Part shown: piece after piece, positions 6,684 to 8,130 of the stretch
Position numbering within the stretch: position 1 is the stretch's first letter
Layout: every line of letters starts with the position of its first letter
Assembly: GCA_905215395.1 (NCBI GenBank)
Contig: CAJMQA010000159.1
Coordinates: 1 to 8,130 of the forward strand
DNA length: 8,130 nucleotides
From: an uncultured bacterium
Lineage (GTDB): Bacteria; Bacteroidota; Bacteroidia; Bacteroidales; Marinifilaceae
Direction: 5' to 3'
The notes under the pieces: generated by a model
The model's database searches: none
Told to the model about the DNA's origin: nothing
What the model saw: only the letters and a program-made list of their open reading frames with translations
Position numbers and translations under genes: made by a program

Positions 6684-6780
6684 TCAGACTCTTAAAAATA
6701 TGAAATTCAGGAATGCACAGGAAAACCGTACCATTCCCGAATTCTTATTTTTCTATACCCCGACCTCCTTTTCTACCACT

Positions 6781-8118
6781 TTATTTTTTTGCTTTAGATT
6801 TCTTTTCTTTTTCAACCGCAGTCACTTTCTTTTCAGAAATAGTTGCTTTTGCAGTTTCTGTTTTTTTCACATTTCCGGTTTTCTTTACAGGCTCTGCTTT
6901 CTTCGACTTCTCCTCCCTGGCCTTTTTCTTTTCAGTGGCATCTTCTACCCTCAATATAAAATCACTCAATACATTCATGTAATTGATAAATGCCTCATAA
7001 GGAGTATCATAAGGAGTAAAATATTTATGGATAACCCCATCGGAAAACAGTTTCGTACACATGTAATAGAAATGGTCACTGGCCTGCAAACAATCAAAAT
7101 CATGTAAAATGGCCGGATCTTTCAAGGCAGACACCTTGTTTCTCATCTTGTACAACTCCTCAAAAGCTTCGTTTTGCAGTTCATTTCCCAACCAGGCAGT
7201 CAGGTCACGCTCTTCATCAGCCCAGGATATCGGATAAGGCACATGCAAGGGAGCAACCGGTTGATGTTTTACCACTGCTTCATGAGGAGTCAGAAACTCA
7301 TAATGGGTTGAAGAAAAGATATGTTCCGGCAGGGCTGCAATAAAATCAAAAATACCTGTACTTCCGCTCTGATGTTCTCCAAAAGTCTCATAATCCATAA
7401 ACAGGTTCACGATTTCTCCATCTGCATTTTCCAACCAGGAAGCGTATTTATCGGCAGTCAGCGGCCATTGGTCCCATCCTTGATCCGAGAACCGGAAGGC
7501 AATATCATCACTCAACCGGAAATTTTTCAGCAACAATCTCAGCTTCGGATTGATGGAGTTCGTATAAATGTAATCCGGACTCTTCCATCCCAGTATATGG
7601 CGGGCACCTTCTGTCAGCATTGTTGTATATCCCATGCGGGCCACCATATCCCCGATCTTATCCGAATAAACCAATTCCGTATTGCGGAAAGTAACCGGTT
7701 TTATCCCAAACAATTCTTTCATCAGATCGGAATGACGTTTCACCTGCTTTTTAAATTCCCCTTCATCCACCAGGGATGCCAGAGAGTGGGAATAGGTCTC
7801 TGCAAGGAGTTCTACACTACCGGTAGCCACTAACTCTTTAAAACTATCTATCACTTCAGGAGCATACTGCTGAAACTGCTCAATAGCCATTCCGGAAATT
7901 GAAAAACTGACCTTAAAATTCTTTCCGTATTTCCGGATCAGATCCATCATAACCCGGTTTGCCGGTAAATAACAGCGCTCAGCAACTTTCCGGGTAATGG
8001 AACGATTGGCAAAATCGTCATAGTAGTCATTGCTCTTGCCTATATCGAAAAAATGGTATTTTCTCAAACGGACGGGCTGATGAACCTGAAAATACAAACA
8101 CAATGTCTTCTTGTCCAT
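6781..8118 (-). CDS. Glycoside hydrolase family 57 enzyme (alpha-amylase / 4-alpha-glucanotransferase type)
   Basis: A 445-residue cytoplasmic enzyme that should cleave or transfer alpha-1,4-glucan chains. GH57 signatures are visible: HQP (13-15) near the N-terminus, SGMAIEQF (75-82), FRNTEL (144-149) with Glu148 as the likely nucleophile, and FMDYETFGEH (240-249) with Asp242 as the likely acid. ASDHFYYM (346-353) follows in the helical region after the barrel. The short length and the HQP rather than HxHxP start argue against a GH57 branching enzyme. Amylase and glucanotransferase cannot be separated by sequence alone. Residues from about 393 to the end form a Lys/Glu/Ala-rich tail, probably disordered and not part of the fold. 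There is no signal peptide. The ATG at 8118 is accepted because the barrel begins immediately (KTLCLYFQVHQP). It lies directly upstream of the synthase-phosphorylase gene on the same strand, probably in one operon that continues past the window edge. Confidence 0.93.
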   Translation of the reverse strand: MDKKTLCLYFQVHQPVRLRKYHFFDIGKSNDYYDDFANRSITRKVAERCYLPANRVMMDLIRKYGKNFKVSFSISGMAIEQFQQYAPEVIDSFKELVATGSVELLAETYSHSLASLVDEGEFKKQVKRHSDLMKELFGIKPVTFRNTELVYSDKIGDMVARMGYTTMLTEGARHILGWKSPDYIYTNSINPKLRLLLKNFRLSDDIAFRFSDQGWDQWPLTADKYASWLENADGEIVNLFMDYETFGEHQSGSTGIFDFIAALPEHIFSSTHYEFLTPHEAVVKHQPVAPLHVPYPISWADEERDLTAWLGNELQNEAFEELYKMRNKVSALKDPAILHDFDCLQASDHFYYMCTKLFSDGVIHKYFTPYDTPYEAFINYMNVLSDFILRVEDATEKKKAREEKSKKAEPVKKTGNVKKTETAKATISEKKVTAVEKEKKSKAKK

Positions 8119-8130
8119 AATATATAAATT

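Noticed and set aside
6625..6780. Bacteroidales promoter (TTTG / TAnnTTTG) for the fusion gene
   Set aside because: The best match on the - strand (TATTTTTA) has one mismatch and no properly spaced upstream element, so it is not supported.
6490..7107. 205-codon + strand open frame rich in Phe
   Set aside because: The Phe-rich run is the complement of the lysine-rich GH57 tail; it is not a membrane protein gene.

Overview
The window looks like chromosomal DNA from a member of the Bacteroidales (an Odoribacter-, Parabacteroides- or Bacteroides-like gut anaerobe; the genus cannot be fixed from sequence alone). The reasons are the family-specific gene content, above all a eukaryote-type GT3 glycogen synthase fused to a DUF3417-type alpha-glucan phosphorylase beside a GH57 amylase. 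Shine-Dalgarno sites are also missing in front of the genes, and the base composition is moderate. The window holds two converging gene groups with a non-coding, repeat-bearing stretch between them.

Left part, + strand (1-1760): the 3' end of a sigma-54-dependent (NtrC-family) response regulator lies 3 bp ahead of a complete membrane sensor histidine kinase of the NtrY/AtoS type. Together they form a two-component system that would phosphorylate the activator and open sigma-54 promoters. Its stimulus and targets are not visible here.

Centre (1761-2379): about 620 bp without a convincing gene. It carries two diverged copies of one structured repeat, in opposite orientation (A, 1797-1978, read on the - strand; B, 2124-2279, read on the + strand). 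They share the same ordered sequence blocks, but each is closed by its own terminal stem of different sequence. A further hairpin (2001-2048) sits between them, and a 12-bp perfect inverted repeat (1779-1790 / 2307-2318) brackets the whole block. A strong, bidirectional-looking intrinsic terminator (2330-2361) then closes the right-hand operon. This central block is the least explained part of the window.

Right part, - strand (8118 down to 2380): a GH57 alpha-glucan-active enzyme with a lysine-rich C-terminal tail is followed, after 156 bp, by a 1414-residue glycogen synthase-phosphorylase fusion. Together they cover elongation, phosphorolysis and endo-cleavage or transfer on alpha-1,4-glucan, so this is a cytoplasmic glycogen storage and mobilisation operon. 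Its 5' part probably continues beyond the right edge. The 156-bp intercistronic spacer has a small stem-loop and no recognised gene.
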